Shown here piece by piece: positions 8,717-16,784 of a stretch of DNA of 64,000 bases. Position 1 is the first letter of the stretch. Each line of letters begins with the position of its first letter. Below the pieces are notes generated by a model. It worked only from the letters and a program-made list of their open reading frames with translations, searched no databases and was not told the origin of the DNA. Source of the stretch: Sphingomonas sp. 35-24ZXX (GTDB taxonomy: Bacteria > Pseudomonadota > Alphaproteobacteria > Sphingomonadales > Sphingomonadaceae); NCBI RefSeq assembly GCF_000786215.1, contig NZ_JROG01000003.1, positions 1,054,001-1,118,000 on the forward strand. Reading direction: 5' to 3'. Made by a program: the position numbers and the translations under genes.

Positions 8717-9433
8717 TCACGATCCGGCCACGCGGCGGCCGAAGCCACCCATCGGGCGGATGGCACCCGGTGCGACCGGTGCATTGGGCACCGCAAACAC
8801 GGTGCGGCGGAAGTTCTTTTCGAGCCGGTCCGAAATATAGCTCCACAAGGCGCGCACTTCGCCGGCGGACTTGCCGTTGGGGTCGACCTCCATCACCGTT
8901 CGGCCGTCGATCATCGAGGCGGCAAAGTCGGTGCGGTGGTGCAAGGTGGTCGGCGCCACGGTGCCGTGCTGCGACAGCGCAACGGCCGCTTCGGAGGTGA
9001 TCCGCGCCTTGGGCGTGGCGGCGTTGACGACGAAGATCAGCGGCTTGCCTGCGCGCTCGCACAGATCGACGGTGGCACCCACCGCGCGCAGATCGTGCGG
9101 GCTGGGCCGGGTCGGCACCACGATCAGCTCGGCCACCGAGATCACCGACTGGATCGCCATGGTGATCGCAGGCGGGGTATCGATCACCGCAAGCTTGAAG
9201 CCCTGCTGACGCAGGATCGAGAGATCGGCGGGCAGCCGGGCCACCGTGGTCTGGGCAAAGGCCGGATATTCCGGCTCGCGCTCATTCCACCAATCGGCGA
9301 GCGAGCCTTGCGGATCGATGTCGATCAGCACCACCGGGCCGTCGCCGGCAAGCTGCGCCTGCACGGCCAGATGACCCGACAGGGTCGTCTTGCCCGATCC
9401 TCCTTTTTGAGATGCCAAAGCGAGTACGCGCAC
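8717..9433 (-). CDS. ParA/MinD-family ATPase (orphan ParA)
   Basis: A 238-residue P-loop ATPase of the ParA group. The deviant Walker A is KGGSGKTT (residues 10-17), the A' motif is VLIDIDPQGS and the Walker B region is LAVIDTPPAI. Such ATPases position DNA, protein clusters or division factors using ATP-dependent dimer patterns. No parB or parS site lies nearby, so it is not the chromosome-partition copy; the adjacent predicted RHH protein is the likely partner. Translation starts at a GTG. A CtrA-like box lies about 55 bases upstream. The C-terminus ends in a Gly/Arg-rich tail. Confidence 0.88.
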   Translation of the reverse strand: MRVLALASQKGGSGKTTLSGHLAVQAQLAGDGPVVLIDIDPQGSLADWWNEREPEYPAFAQTTVARLPADLSILRQQGFKLAVIDTPPAITMAIQSVISVAELIVVPTRPSPHDLRAVGATVDLCERAGKPLIFVVNAATPKARITSEAAVALSQHGTVAPTTLHHRTDFAASMIDGRTVMEVDPNGKSAGEVRALWSYISDRLEKNFRRTVFAVPNAPVAPGAIRPMGGFGRRVAGS

Positions 9434-9485
9434 TCAAACCCCCTATACGGTCCATTCGGTCGGGATGAAAAATGCGCCGGGGCAG

Positions 9486-9500
9486 CTAATTTTGAGTTAA
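9486..9500 (-). promoter_or_regulatory. CtrA-like box upstream of parA-like gene
   Basis: CTAA-N7-TTAA (9486-9489 and 9497-9500, spacer TTTTGAG), one base from the TTAA-N7-TTAA consensus of the cell-cycle regulator CtrA. It lies between the divergent parA-like and Sel1/SPOR genes. A single near-match is weak evidence. Confidence 0.35.
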
Positions 9501-9710
9501 CGCTGGCCGCGTCAGGACACGACAGGCCCGCAAACCCGCCGTATCGGGATAATCCTGATAGGCTATTGAACCGGTTATCAACGCTTTGCTAATACGTCGT
9601 TAGCTATGGCGATTTACGCATGTAACGACCGGTAGGCGCTGCTTGCCGCGCAATTTCGGCCTGTTAAGGTCGGCCCGAGACTTTACCATATGCGACGGAG
9701 AAACACCCGC

Positions 9711-10925
9711 ATGGCACGTTCGACAAATTTTTCGCGTAATTTCGGTCTTTTAGGCGCTGCGGTGATCGCGCTCGCCGCCGCCAGCCCGGCGCTGGCCGAC
9801 GTCAAGGCGGGTGTCGATGCCTGGGAACGCGGCGAATTCGACCGTGCGGTCGCCGAATGGCGCGACCCTGCCGCCAAGGGCGATCCCGATGCGCAGTTCA
9901 ACCTGGGCCAGGCCTACAAGCTGGGCCGCGGCGTGCCGATGGATCTCAAGCAGGCCGAAGCCTGGTACAAGAAGGCCGCCGATCGCGGCCATGTCCAGGC
10001 GTCGGACAATTATGGCCTGGTGCTGTTCCAGGACAACCGGCGGGAAGAGGCGATGCCCTTTATCCGCGCCTCGTCCGCCCGCGGCGAGCCGCGCGCACAA
10101 TACGTGCTGGGCACCGCGATGTTCAACGGCGACATTGCCGAAAAGGACTGGGTGCGCGCCTATGCGCTGATGACCCGCGCCTCGGCGCAGGGACTGCCCC
10201 AGGCCTCGCGCAGCCTGGCGACGATGGACAAGTACATCCCGCTGGCCGATCGCACCAAGGGTACTCAGCTGGCTGCCCAGCTCGAGCGTGAGGCCACTGC
10301 CGAGCGCCAGAAGCTGGCAGGCGCTGCCGCCGGTCTCAAGGTCGATCCCGCCACCGGCGCGGCCGGCGGATCGCGCCCGGCCATCGCCGCCGCCAGCTCG
10401 GCAGCCCCGCCGGCGCCCGCAATGCGCAAGCCTGCTGCGACGTCAACCATCCAGACCACCAGCCTGCCGCCCTCGAACGCCAACGGCACGGTGATCCCGA
10501 CGATTCCCTCGAGCCCGACCGGCAGGGCCGCCAGCGCAGGCGTCGATTTCGCCACAATGGGCTCGCCCTCGGCATCGGCGCCGCCACCTGCCCCTGCTTC
10601 TGCCCCCGCCGCATCGCCCGCACCGCGTGCGCCCGCTCCAGTGGTGGCCGCGAGCACGGCACCGGCCGCTGCGGCGCCTGCCGTTGCTGCGAACGGCGAC
10701 TGGCGCATCCAGCTGGGCGCGTTCAGCGAGGAAGGCCGCGCCCGGACCCTGTGGAACGGTCTGGAACGCCAGAATGCGGCGCTCACCGGGCTGCAGCCCT
10801 ATCTGGTCAAGGCAGGCGCCGTGACCAAGCTGCAGGCGGGCCCCTTCGCAACCCAGGCCGCCGCGCGCCAGGCCTGCGACAGCGTCGTGCGCACCGGCCA
10901 GGCCTGTTTCGCGGTCAAGAAATAG
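9711..10925 (+). CDS. Sel1-repeat and SPOR domain periplasmic protein
   Basis: A 404-residue exported protein. A Sec signal peptide ends at about SPALA. Sel1-like repeats fill residues about 35-180 (AQFNLGQAYKLGRGVPMDLK, AQYVLGTAMFNGDIAEKDW). A long Ala/Pro/Ser linker follows (about 215-330), then a C-terminal SPOR domain (DWRIQLGAFSEEGRARTLW) that should bind septal peptidoglycan. It is transcribed divergently from the ParA-like operon, which ends in another SPOR protein, so both sides of this promoter region encode peptidoglycan-binding septal proteins. GGAG at 9697-9700 supports the ATG at 9711. Confidence 0.87.
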   Translation: MARSTNFSRNFGLLGAAVIALAAASPALADVKAGVDAWERGEFDRAVAEWRDPAAKGDPDAQFNLGQAYKLGRGVPMDLKQAEAWYKKAADRGHVQASDNYGLVLFQDNRREEAMPFIRASSARGEPRAQYVLGTAMFNGDIAEKDWVRAYALMTRASAQGLPQASRSLATMDKYIPLADRTKGTQLAAQLEREATAERQKLAGAAAGLKVDPATGAAGGSRPAIAAASSAAPPAPAMRKPAATSTIQTTSLPPSNANGTVIPTIPSSPTGRAASAGVDFATMGSPSASAPPPAPASAPAASPAPRAPAPVVAASTAPAAAAPAVAANGDWRIQLGAFSEEGRARTLWNGLERQNAALTGLQPYLVKAGAVTKLQAGPFATQAAARQACDSVVRTGQACFAVKK

Positions 10926-10942
10926 GGTCTATTTGCTAAGTC

Positions 10943-11078
10943 CTCTCCCCTCCCGCTTGCGGGAGGGGTGGCTGAGCCGAAGGCGAAGACGGGGTGGGCC
11001 TGATCAGCCCCTTGGAGCCCCTGCCCCACCCCGGTTCAGCAAGCTGAACCTGCCCCTCCCGCCAGCGGGAGGGGAGAG
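10943..11078. repeat. Composite palindromic intergenic repeat, variant form
   Basis: Outer palindromes CTCCCGCTTGCGGGAG (within 10949-10964) and CTCCCGCCAGCGGGAG near 11056-11072, with an inner GGTTCAGCAAGCTGAACC (11033-11050). A close copy is at 15575-15699. It separates two convergent genes and can fold as a bidirectional terminator. Confidence 0.85.
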
Positions 11079-11083
11079 TACAC

Positions 11084-11623
11084 TCAAGCCGCCATCGCTC
11101 GCTCCACGTCCGCCATGTCGCTTTCCAGCGCATATTCCTGCGCCATCGCCTCATAGCCGCGCCCGGCGCTGAAGCGCGGGCGGGTGATACCGGTGGGCTT
11201 GAAGCCCAGCCGCCTGAGCACCGCGCCGGACGCCGGATTGTCGATATAGTGGCTGGCGACCAGCCGCCGGTGGCCGATCATCCACGCATTGGCGATCACC
11301 GCGCGCGCCGCCTCGGTGGCAAAGCCCTTGCCCCAGTGTTCGCGCGCGATCCAATAGCCAAGCTCAGCTGCGCCATCGCATTCGCCCAAGCCACAGCTGC
11401 CGACCAGCGTCTGCCCGGCATCGCCCGGCAGGGTCAGCAAAAAGTGGGGAAAACGCGGATCCTGCGCCCGTTGGGCAAAGGCCCGGGCATCGTCGCGGCC
11501 ATAAGGCCAGGGCGCGCGCGCAAGGTTGCACACGATGCCGGCATCGTTGATCGCGGCGAACAAGCCTTCGGCATCTTCGGGCCAGACCGGCCGCAGCAAC
11601 AATCTTTGCGTTCTTGCAAACAT
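11084..11623 (-). CDS. GNAT N-acetyltransferase, RimJ/RimL type
   Basis: A 179-residue GNAT enzyme of the RimJ/RimL-like group that acetylates protein N-termini or small amines. It begins RTQRLLLRPVWPEDAEGLF, the usual start of this group, and carries ELGYWIAREHWGKGFATEAA, where the acetyl-CoA loop is W-G-K-G-F-A. The NPASGAVLRRLGFKPTG segment near the end is also diagnostic. AGGAGAG six bases before the ATG at 11623 fixes the start. It is convergent with the Sel1/SPOR gene and 180 bases downstream of the rpmA end. Confidence 0.87.
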   Translation of the reverse strand: MFARTQRLLLRPVWPEDAEGLFAAINDAGIVCNLARAPWPYGRDDARAFAQRAQDPRFPHFLLTLPGDAGQTLVGSCGLGECDGAAELGYWIAREHWGKGFATEAARAVIANAWMIGHRRLVASHYIDNPASGAVLRRLGFKPTGITRPRFSAGRGYEAMAQEYALESDMADVERAMAA

Positions 11624-11697
11624 TATGTCTCTCCTGTGTTACCGCGCCCTTGCCAGCCAAACGTGACAGGCCTGAGTCAAAGCGGTGACAGGGAGAC

Positions 11698-11732
11698 AAA
11701 AAGAAAGGGAGATGGGACGGACCCCATCTCCC
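11698..11732 (-). terminator. Rho-independent terminator of rplU-rpmA
   Basis: A 10 bp perfect stem GGGAGATGGG (11707-11716) with CCCATCTCCC (11723-11732) and a six-base loop. On the minus strand it is followed by a T-rich run (complement of AAAAAGAAA, 11698-11706). A second hairpin, CCGGTGCC/GGCACCGG, lies at 11744-11761. Confidence 0.85.
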
Positions 11733-11804
11733 TGTCATTTGGTCCGGTGCCTTGGCACCGGCCGGGGTCATCCCTGTGAAGGACGACCCGTCATCGATCG
11801 TCCG

Positions 11805-12080
11805 TTATTCGGCAGCCATCGCCATGGCTTCGGCCACGACCGATACGTATTTGCGGCCGAGGCGTCCTTCGTGAAACTTCACGCGGCCTTCGGTCAGCGC
11901 AAACAGCGTATGGTCCTTGCCCATGCCGACATTGGCACCGGCATAGACCTTGGTTCCGCGCTGGCGGATGATAATGTTGCCGCCGATGACGGGCTCGCCA
12001 CCGAACTTCTTCACGCCAAGACGGCGACCTGCGGAATCACGACCGTTGCGCGACGAACCGCCTGCTTTCTTATGTGCCAT
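11805..12080 (-). CDS. rpmA: 50S ribosomal protein L27
   Basis: L27, 91 residues, full length. It starts [20 protein letters not shown] with no Firmicute-type cleaved extension, and contains [20 protein letters not shown] and the [13 protein letters not shown] end. L27 reaches with its N-terminus toward the peptidyl-transferase centre. It lies 27 bases after rplU in the standard rplU-rpmA order and is followed by an intrinsic terminator. Confidence 0.98.
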   Translation of the reverse strand: MAHKKAGGSSRNGRDSAGRRLGVKKFGGEPVIGGNIIIRQRGTKVYAGANVGMGKDHTLFALTEGRVKFHEGRLGRKYVSVVAEAMAMAAE

Positions 12081-12107
12081 TTTTCAAAACTCCTTGTGCG
12101 CGCGCTA

Positions 12108-12575
12108 TCAGGCGTTGTCGGCCGACGAATCGGCTTCGGGCTTGGCGGCGGCCTTCTTCGGCGCTGCCTTCTTGGCCGGAGCCTTCTTCGGAGCAGCTTC
12201 GGCGGCGGGTGCTTCTACAGCGGCTTCCACCGGTGCTTCGGTCTTGGCGGCAGCCTTGGCAGGCGCAGCCTTCACCGCTTCACCCACGCCCAGAATGCGC
12301 AGGATCGTGTGCTGCTGGCGATGGCCCAGCTTGCGGCGATAGTTGTGGCGACGCTTCTTCTTGAAGATCACGACCTTTTCGGCCTTCGCCTGCGCGATGA
12401 TCTCGGCAGAAACGACCACACCGGCCAGATCCTTCGATTCGCCACCGTCACCGGCGAGCAGAATGTCGTTCAGCGCGATGACGTCGCCAGCCTCTCCGGC
12501 CAGCTTTTCCACTGCGATTTTATCTCCGGCTGCAACGCGATACTGCTTGCCGCCTGTGCGCACGATAGCGAACAT
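12108..12575 (-). CDS. rplU: 50S ribosomal protein L21 with Ala/Lys tail
   Basis: L21 is recognised from [20 protein letters not shown] and [18 protein letters not shown]. The core ends at about residue 103; the remaining 50 residues are an Ala/Lys/Pro/Glu-rich tail with [14 protein letters not shown]-like repeats, making the protein 155 residues instead of about 103. Such tails are seen in alphaproteobacterial L21 and probably contact rRNA. The frame is open far upstream, but M at 12575 matches the universal L21 start. A strong promoter lies about 150 bases upstream, giving a leader of about 140 bases. Confidence 0.97.
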   Translation of the reverse strand: MFAIVRTGGKQYRVAAGDKIAVEKLAGEAGDVIALNDILLAGDGGESKDLAGVVVSAEIIAQAKAEKVVIFKKKRRHNYRRKLGHRQQHTILRILGVGEAVKAAPAKAAAKTEAPVEAAVEAPAAEAAPKKAPAKKAAPKKAAAKPEADSSADNA

Positions 12576-12723
12576 GGGTTGTCTCGTTTCTGTTTGCTTC
12601 AATCGGGTTCCGGGCACGCAAATGGCGATTTCCGCTCTCAAACATCGCCCTGTCGCCAGAACCGAATCATCAGAGTGAAAAACGCTGCCCTGCGACGGGA
12701 TGTCCCGCGCCGGAAAGCCATGC

Positions 12724-12752
12724 CCGATAGGTGAATGTGCCGGGGCTGTCAA
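12724..12752 (-). promoter_or_regulatory. Sigma-70 promoter for rplU-rpmA
   Basis: On the minus strand TTGACA (12752-12747), 17 bases, then TATCGG (12729-12724). The same TTGACA-N17-TATnnG layout precedes rpsM at 33860-33888. No other gene start fits it. Confidence 0.65.
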
Positions 12753-12874
12753 CCGTTGCCGCCGCTTTTTTGGCGGTTCTGGCTGACCCGACCCCGACCG
12801 AAGTGGTCGGCTCGCCGCGCTCCGACCGGCTAGCCGGTTGCCGTTGCGCGCCCCCTGCCCTAGAGCCCTGTTTC

Positions 12875-13414
12875 ATGAAAGTCACTGCCGCAAAACTCGC
12901 CCCGTTGATGTCGCTTGTCGCATCGCTGCCGCTTTCGGCCTGTCTCGAGCCGATGGCCGACCGGCCGTCGCTGGAACGGCGCGCGGTCGAGCTGCGCGAT
13001 CGCCAGGCAGAGGCCAAGGCGCCGCCGCCGCCGATCGCCACCATCACCGATCCTGCGCTGGCACGCGATCTGGCGGCGATGCTGGCGCTCGCCGACAAGG
13101 CAGAGGCCGATTTCGCCATCGCCCGGTCGGCAGCGCAGCAGGATGCCGGCGCCGCGCGTGGCAAGGCGACGGGATCGGAAGCCTGGTCGGTGGCGCAGAC
13201 CAGCATCAGCGCGCTCGATGCCCCCCGCCGCGATCTTGCAGAGCTGCTGGGCGACCTCGAGGAGCTCTATGTCGCAAGGCTCGCCAAGGAGGCGGCTGGC
13301 GAGGTGGAGCCGGGCGGCAGCGATCAGATCGACCAGGCGCGCAAGCACGTGCTGGCGCTGGTGGAAAGCCAAGATCAGGTGATCGCCACGCTCAAGACCG
13401 GGCTGGGCGGCTGA
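12875..13414 (+). CDS. Predicted lipoprotein of unknown function
   Basis: A 179-residue protein that I do not recognise. The N-terminus MKVTAAKLAPLMSLVASL ends in the lipobox PLSAC, predicting lipid attachment at Cys23. The rest is mainly helical and charged (ELRDRQAEAKAPPPP, LADKAEADFAIARSAAQQD), with no Cys and no clear domain. It probably sits at the inner or outer membrane facing the periplasm. An in-frame start at 12731 would remove the signal character, so the ATG at 12875 is preferred. The next gene also encodes an exported helical protein with internal repeats, 90 bases downstream; a functional link is possible but unproven. Confidence 0.6.
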   Translation: MKVTAAKLAPLMSLVASLPLSACLEPMADRPSLERRAVELRDRQAEAKAPPPPIATITDPALARDLAAMLALADKAEADFAIARSAAQQDAGAARGKATGSEAWSVAQTSISALDAPRRDLAELLGDLEELYVARLAKEAAGEVEPGGSDQIDQARKHVLALVESQDQVIATLKTGLGG

Positions 13415-13504
13415 TCCCACCGGTCGCGCGCCTGGCTCGGTTCAACGCAACCCTCGGCGACGGTGCACGTAGTGTGGGCATCGTTCAAAGAGGAATTACC
13501 CGAG

Positions 13505-14407
13505 ATGAAGTCACTTTACACCGCCACCGCTGCCGCCGCCCTCCTGCTCAGCGGGACCAGCGCTTTCGCCCAGACCGACAGCAGCAGCCAGCAGCCCTCG
13601 CGGCAGCAGGAGCGGCTGAACTCCATCTTCGGCGCACTGTTCGGTGACCGGACCGGCTCGACTCAGTCGATCGAGGCGCAGTGGTCGCTAGGCCGCACCC
13701 CGCTCGCCACACAGCGCCTGCAGTTCGAACAGCGGATCGATGCCGATGTCCGTTCGGGCAGCATGGATCAGCGCACCGCCGCGCGGCTGAAGTCGGATTA
13801 TTACGACCTGGTGCAGCTCGAGGCCCGCTATGGCGCCGATCGCCGCTTCACCACGCAGGAGCGCGAGGATCTCGCCGATCGCTATGGCCAGCTGACCCAG
13901 GTCATTTCCGATGGCGGCTATGGCGATGATGGCGCGGCCGACATCGGCATCTCGGTCGCAGACGGCCAGAGCGAGTTCAACCAGCGCGTCGATGCTGCGG
14001 TCACCGCACGGCGGATCACCCGCGTCGCGGGCGCCCGTCTGAAGACCGATTATGCAGCGCTCGTGCGCACCGAAGCGACCTATCTGCGCGATGGCCGCAT
14101 CACCGATCAGGAGCGCGATGATCTGTATACCCGGCTGGAAGCGCTGGATGCACGCGTGGGCGACATGGCCTCGACCGGCGGCGGCAGCGCGCCGGTGATG
14201 ACCCCGCGCGCGCGGCTGGACGGCATCGCGCGCGCACTGCCTTCGAGCGGACTTTCGGCCAGCGCGCAGGCGCAGCTGCGCGTCGAGCATGAGGACCTCA
14301 ACCGGCTGGAGGCTGCCTATGCCCGGCTCAATCCCAGCGCGGACGACCGTGCCTATCTCGACCGCCGCCTGACCGACCTGGAAACGCGCGCGCGCGTCCG
14401 CCGCTGA
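13505..14407 (+). CDS. Exported protein with three internal helical repeats
   Basis: A 300-residue exported protein with no family that I recognise. A signal peptide (MKSLYTATAAAALLLSGTSAFA) is clear. The mature part contains three related units of about 60-75 residues. Units one and two align well: FEQRIDADVRSGSMDQRTAA with FNQRVDAAVTARRITRVAGA, each continuing ARLKxDYxxLVxxEAxY and then TxQERxDLxxR. The third is more diverged (RLDGIARALPSSGLSASAQA...LDRRLTDLETR). AGGAA at 13491-13495 supports the ATG at 13505. An intrinsic terminator follows. Confidence 0.65.
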   Translation: MKSLYTATAAAALLLSGTSAFAQTDSSSQQPSRQQERLNSIFGALFGDRTGSTQSIEAQWSLGRTPLATQRLQFEQRIDADVRSGSMDQRTAARLKSDYYDLVQLEARYGADRRFTTQEREDLADRYGQLTQVISDGGYGDDGAADIGISVADGQSEFNQRVDAAVTARRITRVAGARLKTDYAALVRTEATYLRDGRITDQERDDLYTRLEALDARVGDMASTGGGSAPVMTPRARLDGIARALPSSGLSASAQAQLRVEHEDLNRLEAAYARLNPSADDRAYLDRRLTDLETRARVRR

Positions 14408-14432
14408 TCCGCGTTCAAGGCGTCAGCAATTC

Positions 14433-14470
14433 GGGGAGCCAGAGCCACCGCGGCGCTGGCTCCCCATTTT
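14433..14470 (+). terminator. Rho-independent terminator
   Basis: GGGGAGCCAG (14433-14442) pairs with CTGGCTCCCC (14456-14465), followed by ATTTTA. It lies 25 bases after the stop of the triple-repeat exported protein. Confidence 0.8.
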
Positions 14471-14539
14471 ACATCCGCCATTGCCCATAGTCCCGCAAGC
14501 GTATAGCCTCTTCCCATCCACAACGGCGGGAGGGCGGTT

Positions 14540-15511
14540 ATGGGCATATTCGACGATCCGGTCTGGCAGGCACTGGCGGCCATGCGCATCGAGCCCGAGG
14601 GGGCATCGCTGAGCTTCACCCGGCGCCTGGCCCGCGAGAACGGCTGGTCACGCACCCATGCCGAAGCGGTGATGGAAGAGTATCGCCGCTTCCTCTATCT
14701 CGCCGCCACCGGGACCGACACGGTCACGCCATCCGACCAGATCGATCAGGCCTGGCATCTGCACCTCGCCTATACCCGGCATTATTGGGAAGAGCTGTGC
14801 GCGCGGATCATCGGACGGCCGCTGCACCATGGCCCGACCGCAGGCGGCAGCGCCGAGGGGCGCAAATACCGCAGCCTCTATGCCGCTACGCTGCAACGCT
14901 ATCGCGACACCTTTGGCAGCGAACCGCCCTCCGACATATGGCCGCCCAGCGACGTGCGATTTGGCGTGCGCTATCAATGGGTTGATCGGTCGCGCCATTT
15001 TGTCCTGCCGCGCCGGCATGTCTCGATTGCCGGCATGGCGGGGGGTGCCGTGCTGCTTGCGGCGTGCACCGCGCTCGCCGCCGACACCGCCAGCGCGCAG
15101 AGCGCACCGGTGTTCAAGCAGTTCTGGAACACGGTGTTCGCGACCAGCACAGGCTTTGTCCTGTTCATCGTCGGCCTCGGGCTCGCCTTCTTCCTGCTGG
15201 GACTGATGATCGACCGGCGGCGTCAAAGACGCCGCGCGAGCCATTCCGCCGGTCAGACGCGCGCCGAACGTCTGCGCAGAAAGCGTGACACCGACAGTTC
15301 CGGGGGCGGTGACAGCGCGTTCGATGGCTGGTCCGGAGGCGGCGCAGGCGGCACCGCAGCGGCCGGCGGCGCGGCCTTTGCGGCGGGCGGCGGCGACTTT
15401 GGCGGCGGCGGCGCCGAGGGCGACTGGAGCGATTCGGGGGGCAGCAGCGATTCGGGCGGCGACAGCGGCTGCAGCAGCGGCTGCGGCGGAGGCTGTGGCG
15501 GCGGCGATTGA
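14540..15511 (+). CDS. Glycine-rich domain membrane protein
   Basis: A 323-residue protein. Residues about 1-140 resemble the cytoplasmic glycine-rich-domain protein family: EYRRFLYLAATG, then DQAWHLHLAYTRHYWEELC and GRPLHHGP, where paired His residues could hold a metal. Two membrane segments follow (about 162-184 and 204-226), then a basic stretch and a Ser/Gly-rich tail ending CSSGCGGGCGGGD with three Cys. This His-domain plus membrane plus Gly/Cys-tail layout resembles TIGR04222-like proteins. Function unknown. GGGAGG six bases before the ATG supports the start. No obvious partner gene adjoins it. Confidence 0.7.
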   Translation: MGIFDDPVWQALAAMRIEPEGASLSFTRRLARENGWSRTHAEAVMEEYRRFLYLAATGTDTVTPSDQIDQAWHLHLAYTRHYWEELCARIIGRPLHHGPTAGGSAEGRKYRSLYAATLQRYRDTFGSEPPSDIWPPSDVRFGVRYQWVDRSRHFVLPRRHVSIAGMAGGAVLLAACTALAADTASAQSAPVFKQFWNTVFATSTGFVLFIVGLGLAFFLLGLMIDRRRQRRRASHSAGQTRAERLRRKRDTDSSGGGDSAFDGWSGGGAGGTAAAGGAAFAAGGGDFGGGGAEGDWSDSGGSSDSGGDSGCSSGCGGGCGGGD

Positions 15512-15532
15512 AGCGGTGCGCCGGTGTTTACG

Positions 15533-15563
15533 CGGGGCCTTCGACATGCTCAGGCTGAGCGGG
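15533..15563. repeat. GGCCTTCGAC...CTCAGGCTGAGC repeat unit
   Basis: GGGGCCTTCGACATGCTCAG and the following GCTGAGCGGG match the elements at 6413-6440 and 22735-22763 with one or two changes. It adjoins the larger palindromic repeat at 15575. Confidence 0.7.
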
Positions 15564-15574
15564 CATGGGCATAA

Positions 15575-15699
15575 TCTCCCCTCCCGCAAGCGGGAGGGGT
15601 GGCCGAAGGCCGGGGTGGTGTTGAACGGGCCTGCTTGGGCAGTAGCCCACCCCGGTTCGGCAAGCCGAACCTGCCCCTCCCGCTCGCGGGAGGGGAGAG
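15575..15699. repeat. Composite palindromic intergenic repeat, variant form
   Basis: Same layout as 10943-11078: CTCCCGCAAGCGGGAG at the left, GGTTCGGCAAGCCGAACC in the middle, CTCCCGCTCGCGGGAG at the right. It lies between convergent genes. Confidence 0.85.
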
Positions 15700-15724
15700 C
15701 GATCCACTACCAATCCATTCAGCC

Positions 15725-16774
15725 TCAATCGCTCGCCATCGTCGCAGGCTTGCGGCCATCGCCCTGGGTGATCACCACCACCAGATCGCCCGCGCGCAGG
15801 CTGGCGGTTTCGTCATCCCAGAAGCCATAGGGCTTGCCATCGCGGTAGATCCGCACGCCGACGCCATCCTTGATGTCCTTCAACGGCACGCCGATCTCCT
15901 CCTCGCGCACCGCGCGCTCGATCAGCACCACGCGCCCGCTCGAAGAGGCGAGATCGGCAAGATACGCGCTGATGTGCGGGCCATGGCAGGAACCTGCCAG
16001 CAGCAGCCCGGCAAAGCTGACCGGGTTGATCACGGTGTTCGCCCCCGCCTGCCGCGCCAGCAACTCGTTGTCCGCCGCGCGCACCACCACGCTGATCGGC
16101 ACATCGGGCGCGAGATGGCGGATGGTGAGCACGATCAGGATCGAGGTGTCATCGCGACCCGCCGAAACGATCGCCGAACACGCGCGGTCGATATGCACGT
16201 CCTTCAGCGTCTCGTCGCGGGTCGCATCGGCGTTGAGCACGTTGCAGCCCAGAGCCTCGGCCCGGGCGAGCGATTCTTCCGATTGGTCGACCACGACGAT
16301 GCACGACGGGTCGCTGCCGCGCGCGACCAGTTCGCGCACCGCCTCGGTGCCGCTGGTGCCAAAGCCCAGCACGACGATATGCCCCTTCAGGCGCTGCTGG
16401 ATCCTGCTCATCTGCCATTTTTCCCATGTGCGCTTGATGACGAAACTGTAGGCGGTGCCGACGAAGATGAAAATCACCGCGATCCGCACCGGGGTCACCA
16501 GCACCGATTCGATCAGCCGCGAACGGTCCGACACCGGGGCAATGTCGCCAAAGCCGGTGGTGGTGACCGAGATCATCGTGAAATAGACGACATCCAGAAA
16601 GCTGACATGGTCGTCGTAATTGTCCTTGAGCCCCGCCCGGTCGAGCCAGTGGATCAGGATCACCAGCCCGATCAGGAAGAACGCGACGCTCAGCCGCAGC
16701 ATCACATCGGCCCAGACCGGCAGCCGCGCCGCCCGTTTCAGCAGCGCTCTGGGCTTGAAATCGGGATCGGCCAT
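15725..16774 (-). CDS. Two-TM potassium channel with RCK (TrkA) domains
   Basis: A 349-residue inner-membrane ion channel. TM1 is about residues 25-43 (LSVAFFLIGLVILIHWL). The pore helix and filter read MISVTTTGFGDIAP, a T-T-T-G-F-G-D variant of the K+ filter, and TM2 follows. The cytoplasmic part is an RCK/TrkA-N nucleotide fold with GFGTSGTEAVREL and a conserved VVVDQSEE ligand strand, then a TrkA-C region ending VVVITQGDG. It should pass K+ under nucleotide or ion control. It is the last gene of the surE / NlpD-like / channel group, ten bases after its neighbour, so co-transcription is very likely. The start at 16774 avoids overlap with that gene. Confidence 0.87.
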   Translation of the reverse strand: MADPDFKPRALLKRAARLPVWADVMLRLSVAFFLIGLVILIHWLDRAGLKDNYDDHVSFLDVVYFTMISVTTTGFGDIAPVSDRSRLIESVLVTPVRIAVIFIFVGTAYSFVIKRTWEKWQMSRIQQRLKGHIVVLGFGTSGTEAVRELVARGSDPSCIVVVDQSEESLARAEALGCNVLNADATRDETLKDVHIDRACSAIVSAGRDDTSILIVLTIRHLAPDVPISVVVRAADNELLARQAGANTVINPVSFAGLLLAGSCHGPHISAYLADLASSSGRVVLIERAVREEEIGVPLKDIKDGVGVRIYRDGKPYGFWDDETASLRAGDLVVVITQGDGRKPATMASD

Positions 16775-16784
16775 GCGCGCGCGA

